The notes under the pieces are model-generated. The model was not told the origin of the DNA and ran no database searches. It was given only the letters and a program-made list of their open reading frames with translations. This document shows positions 17,201 to 28,700 of a stretch of 38,678 nucleotides of DNA, piece after piece (the stretch's first letter is position 1; the number at the start of each line of letters is the position of its first letter). A program made the translations under genes and the position numbers. The stretch covers positions 1-38,678 of the forward strand of contig RXOD01003900.1 of NCBI GenBank assembly GCA_005223375.1. Reading direction: 5' to 3'. The DNA comes from Amoebophrya sp. AT5.2. Taxonomy: Eukaryota; Sar; Dinophyceae; Syndiniales; Amoebophryaceae.

Positions 17201-19421
17201 ATGGCAACATTCCAGCCCTCCCCCACGACGAGCTGCATGCGCGCGCGGACCTCTTTCCAGCCGTCGCCGCTGCTCTCAATGCGGTTGGTGCCGCGCGACC
17301 TCATCGGCATTCCCGCGCTTCCGTCGGGAGTGATGTCGACCGTCACCGCGCCGCCATCGAGGGACGACATGTATCAAGCATCGGTTGTGGCTACCGAAAA
17401 GAAGCCCAAGCCGCAGCAGCCATCATATCCGTCACATGAGATGGCGGGTGAGACTACCACCGCAAGCTGCAGCAAAGTCTCTCTCAACAGCAACGCTGCA
17501 TGCGCAGCGCCAGGACTTCTGAAGGGCGGAACCAGCAGCGTCGTCCTCAACAACTACCAGTTTCAGGCCTTCAACAGCAACGTTGGCGTCGCGGCGCTGC
17601 GCAGCGCGCTTCCGTGGGCAGCAACTTCGAGTAGTGCTGGAGGAAGCAGCACTTCGTCCGCGTCCGGAGAACCAGCGAATTCCCCCGGGACAGCAAGATC
17701 GTCGCTGCTCAAGTCGAATTTCCTGCAGAAGGTACTTACCTAGTGCCATCATCTTGCGGTCCTCGTGGACGACCTGTAACTACACGTATCACTATCAGTA
17801 AGACGCGGTCGTCCTATGCGTATTATAACAAATTGATACCAACATAATTACGTTACGGATACCAGCTTCAAGTGAGCGCCCGGACCGCGGTGAAATCCCC
17901 GTCAGAATCCGTTGGAAGTGCTGGTAGCTTCGGGGGAGCGTTGGGTTTACCGCAGCTGCAGACGGGCTTCGTACCGGGGAGAACCAAGCTGCTGCCGCGA
18001 ATGCCGTGGGAACCGGAGCCCGTCATGGAGCCAGTGCACACATCAGTGGACGAGGTTGAGGTACTCCCTTAATTGCCACGTAAAATTTTTTTACGTGGGT
18101 GCTAGTGCTTTGAAGTTGAACCGTTTGGATGCAAAGCGTTCTACCAAGCGCAAACGGTGAGAGTAGCTCTAGACTAAATCATGTGATGGCAAGTTTGCAC
18201 TGCGCTTCCGACACTTGTACGTTCAGGCACCGGAGGCGGAGGAAGTCGCCGACGCAGGTGCAGCAGGTGGAGACGAGCAGGAGTGTGAGGAGGAAGTGGC
18301 GGCCATCAAAAGCCGTGCCGTCGAACAGGCAGAGGAGGCCGCCGTCGTGGACGAGGACGAGAAGGTCGCGCTAGAAGAGATCGAATCTCCCTGCAAAACG
18401 GCAGCAAAGGTACCTCCAGCAGTTGTAGTTCCAGCTGCGGCTCCTGCGGACGAGGTCGAAGCAGCCGAGAGCAAGAAGGGCGTCGAGGACTACGACGCGC
18501 CTCCTCCTGGTGAACAAGAGGGCACGCACAAGTCTTCTTCCCCTTTGCACCACGCCGCGGATCATGAAGACGACACCAGCAGATCCGCTGCTTCGTGTGT
18601 GTCCGGTGCATTCGCATTCTACCAAGACCCTGGCGCGGCCTCCGGAATCCAGGAGCCCGTCGTGGGTGGTGGTGCAGTGGAGAATTTCGAGTACTATTCA
18701 AGCTGCAGTGCTGGGGCGAACAGCGGCGAGGAAGTTGCGGACGTGATGGCAGGAGTACGTCTACGCGCCAGTTTTTTTGGCAGTTTATTTTTCATCATGG
18801 TATGCGTCACCTCGACGATCAACAGTGAGCTGCACGGCGAGCCAACTTGTTCTTCACAGAGAATCAACAACTGCAACGAACAAAACAGATCGAGATCTCC
18901 GCCCGGCACCCCTACGTAACAGACGACGAAATCGAGTTTCTCGCGAGGCACCTGTTTGAATTCACTGACGCGCACGAGCTGGAAATGCACTTTCACAAAC
19001 TCGCGCGCTACCGAGGCGAAGAAATCTACGTCGGAAAGGGCGGAAGCATGAGCGGAACTGGCGTGTCGCGCAAGGTACAAGTACATCAACTTCAACAAAC
19101 CGAGACTAGTATCGTGGACTGAGTTGCTCACATCGATCCTTGCACGGTCGAACTTCGCTTGTTCCAGCTGCAGTAAGTGTTGTTTCATGATCACTCGAGA
19201 CTCGCGCTGGCGAAATCAACGTCGCGCGCGCAAAAAAAAAAAACTACCTGCCCTGCCAGTCTGTCCGCCTGTCCTACTTCTCGGAATACGACGGGCGGGA
19301 TTTCGACATCACGTGGCCGTACGACCTGAGGTTGGAACCCAAACCCTTGGACCAGGACGAAAAACTCCGCGCCGCCGGCCTTTCGCCATCGGGGAATAAA
19401 CTGAAGCCGCAGTACCAGTAG
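17201..19421 (+). CDS. Five-exon gene of unknown function
   Basis: Exons 17201-17731, 17866-18060, 18227-18754, 18889-19074 and 19200-19421 join in one frame to give about 553 residues. All four introns (134, 166, 134 and 125 nt) begin GTAC and all are phase 0. The start MATFQPSPTTSCMRART is the first ATG of the exon. Exons 1-3 are low complexity: Ser/Thr-rich, then an acidic Glu/Ala stretch (EEVADAGAAGGDEQECEEEV), then Pro/Ala. The only part that looks folded is in the last two exons: ARHPYVTDDEIEFLARHLFE, then HFHKLARYRGEEIYVGKGG, and finally LSYFSEYDGRDFDITWPYD before a C-terminus ending KPQYQ. I recognise no family. The start of exon 4 is the least certain border; a better pyrimidine tract ends at 18859 but breaks the frame. 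Confidence 0.7.
18076..18098 (+). repeat. Intron hairpin
   Basis: CCACGTAAAA and its exact complement form a 10-bp stem with a 3-nt T loop, 15 bases inside the second intron of the five-exon gene. It may bring the splice sites together or be a relic of an inverted-repeat intron element. Confidence 0.7.
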
Positions 19422-21115
19422 CGGCACAACAAGAACATCGTCAACATCATAGGTGTGCGTTTCAGGAATACAGAAATGATTTATGATTTATTGTTGATTA
19501 CTTCAAAATGCAAATGCTTCACGGCCGCATAGATACCATTGATTTGTGCCGGCATAGCTCCGTGGAAAATAGTTATAAGTACCAAAACGAAACCAAAACC
19601 AATGGTGGAATGGACATGTTTATAGGCGTCGTCGCGTCTTCCGCCTGAAGACAGACTCGCCCCATGCTGTCGTGCAAAATGAACTTATCCGATATCAGCC
19701 TGTCGATTGAGTTCTTGAGACGTTCAACTCTTCCGAAGAGTACACTACCATGCAGAATTCCTCCACGCCCACGTGGTGGATGCGCATGAACAAGACCGAC
19801 CACGCTACTACGTCTACTACGTATTGCCGTCCGTAACCGTGACCGTAAGAAACAGATGTGGACATTCAAAATCACCACCTGCTCAGTCTGCACTGCCTGC
19901 ACGTGTTTTTTACTCCAAAATCGACTCGATTGCCGGACCTCCGCTTTATTATAGATGTTCTTGTTGACTTCGCATTCCGACTAGAACTACCTCCGCCCTG
20001 ATATCTTATGTCACCGCCCTTTGTGGTCTCAGTTTTTTTAAACTGAAGACTTGTATCAACACGATCCGCTTCTGTTCATCCACCGCTGCACCAGCACCAC
20101 CGCCACTTAGAATAGCAGATTGACGAATTTTCCACCTATTCATTGTGCCTTGGCCTTCGTTTTTTTCAGTTTGACAGACTTCAGTCCGCCGAACAATCGA
20201 CTTGCACTTGCTGTTGCTCAATTGCGAATCTAAAAAACGAAGCCCCGACTTGTTTCAACCTCACCTTGCTTCACATCTCCGGTGCTTGCATCAGCCGTCA
20301 AATTCATTGAAGTGCAAGACCAAGATTCCCGTCATGAAAGGAAGTACTTCTAGAAGAGAGCCGCTAGCCATAGCCTAGCGGCCTGCTACAAGCGGGGATA
20401 GTTCCCGCCGTGCCGGTAGAAGTGCTACCCTTACCCCAGCAGAAGCACCAGAAGCTTGAAGTTGGTACAGTGTTTGTATGAACGATTGAGTCGGTCAGAT
20501 CGTCGGGACTTTGTCGTTCTACTTTTCGTGGAGGTGCGTGTGCGTGTGCCTGCAGCTTTGACCATCCGTACGCAGATGTTTTTGATCTTCTGATCACGAT
20601 TGATAATGGCAAGTGCGAGCACGAGGCACGGTCTGCATCTCATCTTGTTATTGTTTTGCGGTACGACCCAAATTACTTAATAAAAAAAATGCGAAAATCA
20701 AAATTATCCACTCGTCATTTGACGTGACGTGGTCCACGCGTCGTGCGTCCCCAGATCATCAAAACCTCCTCAAAAGATGTATATCACCCGCCATGCCCTT
20801 GCCCATCCCCATGTGTTTGGTAAGAGTTGCAGGCTCTTCATTATTCAGGCGTCAATACGATCAGTGTTTTGAGTCGGAACGAAGTGGTGAAAAAAATATT
20901 TTATACAGTCTACGAGATCCGCCTGCGTCGATCTTTAGTAGTCACGTCTGCTCCTCAACATTCCCACTCGGCATCTGAACACTTTACATTTTCTGCAACT
21001 GCAACGACTACGATCACTAAGTACAACGATTCGTTTTCTTACACGTAGGAGGCACTTCTACTCATCGTCTATCATCTGTAGCTGTGTCGGTCTTCGCCGC
21101 AACAAGAACAGCAGC
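19422..21115. other. Long intergenic spacer with small hairpins
   Basis: 1.7 kb without a convincing gene on either strand. It holds two perfect small stem-loops: TCAGTTT / AAACTGA at 20029-20046 (4-nt loop) and GCCGCTAG / CTAGCGGC at 20360-20382 (7-nt loop). The second follows a 10-bp palindrome, GAAGTACTTC, at 20341-20350. An open frame on the minus strand at 19573-19902 (109 codons) lacks coding composition. The right end is the promoter and 5'UTR of the TRIP4-AlkB gene. Confidence 0.4.
20360..20382. repeat. Intergenic stem-loop
   Basis: GCCGCTAG (20360-20367) pairs with CTAGCGGC (20375-20382) over a 7-nt loop. It lies in the long spacer, far from any start or stop codon; function unknown. 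Confidence 0.55.
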
Positions 21116-24100
21116 ATGGCACTGTCGGCCTCGTCGTCCTCTTCGTCCCGAGGACCCGGGGTCGTCGCGTCCTCGACCGGCTCCTCTACCCCCTCTCCCG
21201 AGCTGGTCCAGTGGGCGAAGGCCCAAATTCAAGGCCTCTTCGGGAACGACATGCCGGTGGACAGTGAGACCGTGAAAACGGTCCTGAGCAAGCCGGCGCA
21301 GGAGCAACAATCTTTCCTCACGGACTTCGGTGCCGACGCCACAGCAGTCTACACCTTCTGCCAAAACTTGACGCACAAGCGCTTCGAGCTGGAAGTCATG
21401 GCGGTACTACTGCTTCGTCTTCGAACTCCATCCCCAGGACCTATGTTTTTCTTGTAATCTACCTCCTATTGCTTGGTTGAAGATGCTATCTGTTTCTTTT
21501 CATTACTGGTAGCATGCTAGTAGTTGCTTTTACTGTAGCTGTTGTAAGAGGATAAGGTTTGCATCTTCCTTGTGTCGTGGCTGTAGGCCTGTAAAGAAAG
21601 CAACTAAAACTAATCGCGATCCAGGAGCAAGCTACAAAGCAGACGGAGGACCGGCTCGAGGCACATTTCCCCAAGATAAAAGGGATGACGGCGCGGCAAA
21701 AGCACCAGCACGCCGTCAAGGCCGAGCAAGAGCGGAAAAGCAACATGCGGAAAGAAAAACTAGGCGGCGGAACGACTTTCTTTTGCAGCGGACAGCAGGA
21801 GGCAGGAAGTAAAAAAGACAGTGGTCGACGTTCTTTTACTTTTTCTTACAACTTTTGGTTTTTTCGCGGGCTCGCATGATGATCAGGCACGTCGATCTAG
21901 GCCGTTCTTCAGGGCAGCCTGCAGGGTGCTCACACGCCCTGCGGAGCGATGACCCAAACCAACATCAGAGTAGTTTTCAAGCTGAGAGCCCGCCTCAATA
22001 ATTCGATGTTGATGACTGTCCGAGGGTTACCGTTAACGCTAAATTTGAAGCATCTCTGTTCGGACATCAAGCGTTGCACTGCGCAACTTTGCGAAAAATT
22101 TCTCGAATCAGGTTCCTCATCTACCGCCCCCGCCCTCGCGTACAGAAAAAAGGAGGAGGAGAAGCCGCGGCGCCTCTGTCTCTGCCAGGGCATGAGACAC
22201 GGCGTTCTGAGTAACTGCCTGGCTTGTGGCAAGATTAATTGCAAGGAAGAGGGTTACGGACCTTGTCTTTTCTGCGGGAACGAACTGAACTTCGACGGAA
22301 TAGAAGGTTTAGCCTACGGGAGAGCGGACGAGGAGATCGAGAATTTGCAGCGCGCGGTCGAGAGGGCGAAGAAGCTCGTCCAATTCGACCGCGAGTCGCA
22401 GAAACGAACGAGGGTGCTAGATGACGCAGCCGATTGGTACAGCGAAGCCGCGAATCCGTGGCTCAGCCAGGCGCAGCGCAAAAAGGCCGAGGCGGAGGGA
22501 AAGAAGGCGGAGAAGCGGGAGCAGGCCGAAAAACGGAAGATGCACATCACCTTCGACTTCTTTGGGCGGACGATCGTGGAGGCGGGGAGCGGGGTCGACT
22601 ACCAACAGGAGAACAGAGACAAACTGGAGCACTTCATCGAAGTGGAGACGAAAGCTGGCAAGCGGGACGAACTCACGATGGACGAAATTCGGGGCATGAG
22701 TGGTTCGAATGTCCCACAGAACTTGGTGGGGAAAAGCAGGGAGCTGTACGACATGATGAAGAAAAACCTCCAGAACCCGAGGGGGATGGAGCTGGGGAAC
22801 AAAGTGAATGAAAACCGAAAGGGTAGAAGTGGTGCTGCTGTTACGACAGCGGCGTCGTCGTCCAATCCTTTTCTGTCGGAGGAGCTTCGCGAGGCTTTGA
22901 AGACGCAGAATCCTTCTGCAGCGGGAGGAGCAACAGCTAAGCCAGGGGAGAACGAGAAGGAACACAAAACTCGCTACGGACAAACGGAGTTTGACGACGC
23001 CTTCAATCTGCGGGCCTTTGTAGGCGGGAAGGAGAACGTGGATGGAAACTTGTTCACCGCAAATGCAGATGCCGACAAAGCGATCAAACTCGGCGCGACA
23101 ACAACCATGCCAGTCGTGGGAACAGCCGGGGCAGCTACAGGATCCTCCTCGTCAACAGCAGGACCGCGGCAGTTTCCCCGCGACTTGGACACAGAGGAGC
23201 AACTTTTGCTCGAGCAGCAAATTGCGGAAGCAAGCAAAAAGGCGGGGCACGCGAGCGCCGGATCATCTGCCACGAACAGCAGAGTTCAGTATGATCTGTT
23301 TCCGGCCCCCAAGCCTTTGTTTGCGGACGGTTTGGACGAGGGCAAGTGTCTGTCGCTGCACCAGCCCTGGGCGTCGCTCATCATCCACGGCTTCAAGCGC
23401 GCTGAGGGCCGTCCCTGGAACGTCGACGGGAAGAACAAGCAGTTTAGCCGGGGCCGCGTTTGGATCCACGCCGCGCAGAAGGAGCCCGAGGAGGAGGCGA
23501 TTAAGGAGGTCGAGAACTACTACCGACAGCTGTACTCCGGTTATCCGCAGGGCGGGGTGCCGCCGCTGCCCTCCGAGACGGGGAGCGGGTACCCGACGAG
23601 CTGCATCCTGGGCTGCGTGGACATGCTCTCAATCGAGGACAACGCTACCTACAAAGCCCGGCGGCGCGAGGAGCTCGGGCTGGAAACGGAGTTCGCGAAG
23701 ATCACTCCCCAACAAACGCTCGACGAGCAGCTCATGATCGAGGAAAACAACTCGGAGTTCATCTTCTGGCTCGAGTCGCCGCGGAAACTGGCGGTTCCGT
23801 GCACGATGAGCGGCGACCATAAGTTCTGGGACATTCCGCGCGGCACCCTGAAAACCCTGCAGCGCGCATTACTTCCGGTGCGGTGGCCGGCACAGGGCCT
23901 GCCGCAGCAGTTTGAGCAGCATTACGACTATGAGTTCGATCTCAAGACGGGGGCGCTGAAGAGTCTTAACGCGGGCACAACTAAGTTAGCCAACAGCAAA
24001 GACACCGCCGACCAGAAGCTTTACGCGCAGCTGTTACATAGCGAGCAGGAGGAGGCTTCCAAGTCGTCGAAGAAGGAGCTTGTCACGCTGGAGAAAAAGC

Positions 24101-25113
24101 AGCAGTTTAAGCAGAACGACTTCACGGCCTTTACGCGATTGGCCGACAGCTTCATCCATCTGCACGACCTCGTGCCGATCGCTGCCCAGCAGGAGATCAT
24201 CGACTTTATCGCGGCCCGGGCGGCCGCCATGAGTTTGCCGGCGTCCGAGGGCGGGAACGGGGGAGGGTTCTTCGTGGAGCAGCTGTCTTCCAGAGGTTCT
24301 AGTACATCTGCTAGTCGTAGTGGTTCTTTTTCGAAAAAGCCCAAGATCTGCCGGTTGTCCTTGGGGACGTTTGCTCTCAACTTCCGCAAGAACAAGTGGG
24401 AGCAGGGGAGCGCGGCGCAGGACATATCGAAGAGCATGCTCGAGACCTGGTACCGACAGGCAGTGAGACGCGCGAACGTGAACATCGAGAAAGTAGTGGA
24501 CAAGTTCGTCCCGTACTCGAGCGTGGTGAGCCGGGCGGAGTCTGTGGCTGAATCTTCCAGCGAGGACGACGACACGCCGGGGCGGGAGGTGGACCAGGAG
24601 GTGGGGAAAGGTCGTCGTGCAGCGGGCGCATCTTCTTCGTCGAACTCGAAGACGAAAAAGACTTCCCCGCGGACGACCGGGGGTGGAAACAAGGTTTCGC
24701 TCACGACGAACGCGACAACATCCCCCTCCTCGGCGAACATCAAGCCGAAACTCGACGCACTCACGGGCATTCCGTCCTCCGCGCCGTACTTCACACCCGA
24801 CGTCTGCTGGGCAGAATTTCACAGCAAAGACGCGGTGGTCGAGCTGCGGCAGGAGGAAATCGTGGATACGGCGGACGTTCCGGTGGTGCTGATTAACATC
24901 GGCGAGTCGGTGAAGATTTCCTACACCATGGGGGCGACGCCGCCGTCAGAGGGAGGAAGGAAGCTGGCGGTGACCGTGAAGAGCGGGGACGCCCTGGTGT
25001 TCGGAAACAAATCGAGAGATCTCTACCACGGCGTGGACGAAGTGCTGCCGAATACAAGGCCGCCGGACCTGGAAATGGCGAAGAACGGAAGACTGGCCGT
25101 CATTCTGAAGTAA
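21116..25113 (+). CDS. TRIP4/ASC-1 fused to AlkB-like dioxygenase domain
   Basis: Exons 21116-21403, 21625-21808 and 22112-25113 join in frame to 1,157 residues (introns of 221 and 303 nt, phases 0 and 1). Residues 16-96 (PELVQWAKAQIQGLFGNDMP) match the TRIP4 N-terminal domain. A basic helix follows (MTARQKHQHAVKAEQERKSN). The C2HC5 zinc finger at 180-215 reads CLCQGMRHGVLSNCLACGKI, then C-x6-CLFCG. An ASCH domain lies at about 569-747 (KCLSLHQPWASLIIHGFKRA, GRVWIHAA, ILGCVDM). In animals TRIP4 acts in the ASCC/RQT complexes in transcription, ribosome rescue and alkylation repair. From about 905 an AlkB-like domain follows and aligns without gaps to the core of E. coli AlkB at PDVCW..ELRQEE. 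The iron-binding HxD is RxE (R1070, E1072). The distal His (YHGV, H1130) and one 2-oxoglutarate Arg (R1151) remain; the second is K1157. Probably catalytically dead. Confidence 0.88.
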
Positions 25114-25781
25114 TCGCGACGCATTGCATCTGAAGTTGCACTCCGACTCATTGTACTGAAAACGATTTCTGATGCTGTATCTGCAGCTTTAGCAGCAATA
25201 GCAAACAAGGCGACGTATAGCTACACACGAAGACGACAAGGACAAAGCGAGATGAGCGCGGGATCCAAACTTCAGTCTGGTTCTAAGTACTAGCTTGGAA
25301 GTTGTGGGGTTCGAAGTCGAACTCGAGTACTGCCTGAAGATCTCGTTTCGTCCTGACGTTGACGATCCCACAGATCCGGTCCCTCCTGATCCAGACGCGG
25401 CTTGACAGATCTTCATGTCACAGTGCACTAGAAAGATGCAGATCCATCTGCATCTGGTGGATCATATTAATTAACGCTCAGCTAGGCTTAAGTACGACCT
25501 ATATTGCTTCTATTGCAAGATCTATGTAAGTATAGTTTGCTTACCAAGCGGTAGCGGCCATTTGTTTCGTGGAAAGATGAATCGAGCGAGGTATGCTGGT
25601 GCATGTACCACCACCACCTTTTTAATGACGTACTAACGACGCTTAACTCATTCTCGCAGGCGGCTGCGGCACGACAGAATATTTCATCTTCTACGCACGG
25701 GCCATTTGACATTCACATCATTCAAGGCGCCTTCATTAAGTCACACCCAGGCCGCTATCAACAGTTACCACGAGCACGAAA
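25114..25781. other. Intergenic spacer and 5'UTR with 3' splice site
   Basis: No coding frame of its own. TACTAAC at 25631-25637 is a perfect textbook branch site. It is followed by a pyrimidine-rich stretch and CGCAG ending at 25659, about 120 bases before the next ATG at 25782. This marks either the end of a 5'UTR intron or a trans-splicing acceptor; a matching donor is not obvious. The sequence from 25660 to 25781 is then the 5'UTR. Confidence 0.5.
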
Positions 25782-28700
25782 ATGTCCTCAGGAGGAGCGG
25801 CATTTGCCTCAGCCTCGGCCTCGCCCGCTAGCGCAAAGCTTGCATCGAAAGCCAAGGGCAAGAAGGGCGGTGACAACGGCAAAGGAAAGGGCAAAAAAGC
25901 TGGAAAAATTTGCGGAAAACAAGGGAACCAGGGAATAAAGCGCGGCAGCGGAGGTAGCGCTCCGTCGAGCGATCCGACCGCGCCGCCGAATGCGGCTCAG
26001 CTCACCAGCTACATCAAGAATGCTTGGACGGCGGAGAGCCTTTTCGACATTTACGCAAAGTACCACAAGGAACTGGACCACATTCATCTCTCGGCGTGTT
26101 GGAATGCTCTCGGGCATCTCGCTAGCAAGTCGCACGTGGATTGGAGGGAAGCGAACACGACTAAGAAAAATCTCCCCGGGATGGTCGAAAAGACGATCGA
26201 AATCGTCACGTCCTGCGAGAAGATCCGTGTGAGGCAAATGGCGAACATCGCGCACGGCATCGCAAAGAGCGGCTGCTGCAGCTTTAGTAAAGCAGTGCTT
26301 TCTCTCATGAGCTCGCTTGCCCGAGCCATCGAGAAGAACGTGCCCGAATGCCAGAACACGCAGGAGCTCGCGAACATCGCGTGGGCCTTCGCGAAAGCCG
26401 GGATCGCTGACGAGAAACTGCTAAATGCGGTGGCGGGCGCTTCAGTCGATTGGCTCGATCATTTCAACGCACAGGAGCTGAGCAATTTCGCGTGGGCATT
26501 TGCGACGGCAAATTTTCACCCGATGATACCGGCTGCCAACGGCGGCCAAGATTTCTTTGCGAAACTCGCTGCAGCGTCCGAGGCGAAGCTTGACGGTTTC
26601 GCGAGCCAGGGTCTCACAAATACGGCGTGGGCGTTTGCGAAGCTTGCGTCCTCCTCTGCTCCCGCTTCTGGTGAAGGAGCAAAAGGAACAAAAGCGGGCT
26701 TGATGAACATCGACAAGCTCTTCAAGAAGATTGCGGAGAAGGCCATTGCTTGGATGTACGATTTTAACGTGCTCGACATCGCGAACGTGGCTTGGGCCTT
26801 CGCGAAGGTGGGTGTCTTCGACAAGGACCTTTTCGCCTCGCTCGGGAAAGCGACGACCGCCGCAGACGCTGGGTTTTTGGTGCGCGGTTCGGTGTCTGGT
26901 TTCAGCATGCAAGGTTTGTCGACGACGGCCTGGTCGTTCGCGAAAGCCGGACACTTGGACGCAGAGCTCTTCGCGGCGATTGCGCGAGCGATTGTGGACG
27001 CCAGTGCCGGGGAAAGTGCCTCCATGAACAGCCAAGACGTCGCGAACGTTAGTTGGGCCTTCGCGAAGGCCTGCCACGTGGATGCGAAATTGTTTACTCT
27101 GCTCGCCGACAGAACGCTGGAGAAGCTCAGGAGTTCTTCACCAGCGGAGGGCACCGGCAGCAGCGATTTCAACGCGCAAGACCTGGTTAACATTGCGTGG
27201 GCGTTCGCGAAGGTGGGGCCGCAGAGCTGCGAAGACGGCAGCTGCAAAGGCAAAAACCAAGGGCAGCTTTTCGTCGACCTTTTCGGGCGCATCGCCTCAT
27301 TCCTTGCCTGCCGGAAGCGCGAGTTTTTGACGGAGCTGACCGCAAGCCACCTCGCCAACGTGGCGTGGGCGTTCGCGCAGGCCAGCAAAACTGCTCCTCA
27401 AGTTGCGGCGAACTCGACCACGACCGATCTCTTTCGAGCGCTGTCGAAGGCGGCCGAGACGAAGACTCCCGACTTTGCCGCGTCAGAAATTGCATCAATC
27501 GCCTGGGCGTTCGCCAACGCAAACGTCTGCGAGGGCAACCTCTTCGGAGCCTTGGCAGCACGAGCGGTGGAGCTAATCGATCACATCCGGGAGGAAGAGC
27601 TCGACAACTGCGAGTGGGCCTTTTCCACCGCCACTTCTGCAGCCGGAGCAGGTCTGTTGTCGCCTAGCTCGCTCGCTTCGTGCCAGAAAGTGGTGCGGCT
27701 GCTGCGAGCGAAAAGAAAAGCGCTCGGCGGCGGCGACGGGGCCGCTGGTGACAATGTCAATGGCAGCGGAGTAGACAAAGACGTGGCGGGCGCGGGGGGC
27801 GCAAACGCAAACGCCGAGGTACAACTACAGACGAAGATTCCCGCGAAGCTCGCGAAGAAGTGCGGAAAAATCGTGATTGCTGGTGGAGGGATCGGAGGCA
27901 ACGCGCTTGCGGTAGCTCTTCAAAGGAAGGGGTTCACGGACATTGTTGTTCTGGAGCAGGACCCGAGCTTCGATTCGCGGAAGCAAGGCTACGGCCTCAC
28001 TGTGCAGCGGCTGGACGCCACCTCGAAGCTAGGGGTCGATTTGTCGCACGACGACGCGCCGTCGACCAGTCACTACACGTTCGATCCGAGTGGGAAAATC
28101 CTGGGCTTCTACGGCGAAGCCTTTTCGGCCAAGTTTCGGGAGGAATCCACGAACTCGGGGCGCTTCGTACATTTGCCGCGACAGGTGCTGCGCAAGCGTA
28201 TAGTGGAACAGATTGCGGATCCGGAGAAAACAATCATGTGGGGGAGCAGGCTGAAGAACTTCGAAGTGTTTGAAACAAATGATGCGAAAACATCCGCCCA
28301 TGCGTCGTCGAAAAAGAAGAAGCAAAAATCGAAGTCCTCATCTGCTCCCTCTAGCCGCGTGAAGGTCACTTTGACGGACGGGCGGACGCTTGACGCGGCT
28401 TTGCTTATTGGCGCGGACGGAATTTTCTCCTCCGTCCGCAAGCAGCTCTCGCTTCCTGGTGACCGCCTCAACTACGTCGGCCTCGTGGTCGTGTTGGGTA
28501 TCGTAAACGAGAAAGCCGACTTTGCAGAAGCTGCTGGCGAACCACATGCACCAGCATGGACGGCATCTTCATGCGATCGACCGACATCTTCATGCGGTAC
28601 GAGCACCAAGAACCCTGCAGTCCCTCCGCTCACGTATCGTCGAATTTTCGAGACCGTTGACGGGGTCACGCGCATCTACGTCATGCCTTTCACAACCACG

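Noticed and set aside
18410..18434. GTACCT donor-like site inside exon 3 of the five-exon gene
   Set aside because: The frame continues with clear coding character, and the nearest AGs would give an intron of about 25 bases.
19573..19902. Minus-strand open frame of 109 codons in the long spacer
   Set aside because: It is not a shadow of a known gene, but codon use lacks the GC-ending bias of the other genes and no domain is visible. Kept only as a weak possibility.
24021..24822. Two long minus-strand open frames (about 260 codons each)
   Set aside because: They lie inside the TRIP4-AlkB coding exon. Their composition is that expected from GC-rich codons read backwards, and they show no domain.
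26442..27388. Minus-strand open frames of 211 and 290 codons
   Set aside because: They are shadows of the AWAFAKA repeats. The repeating antisense pattern follows from the repeated sense codons.
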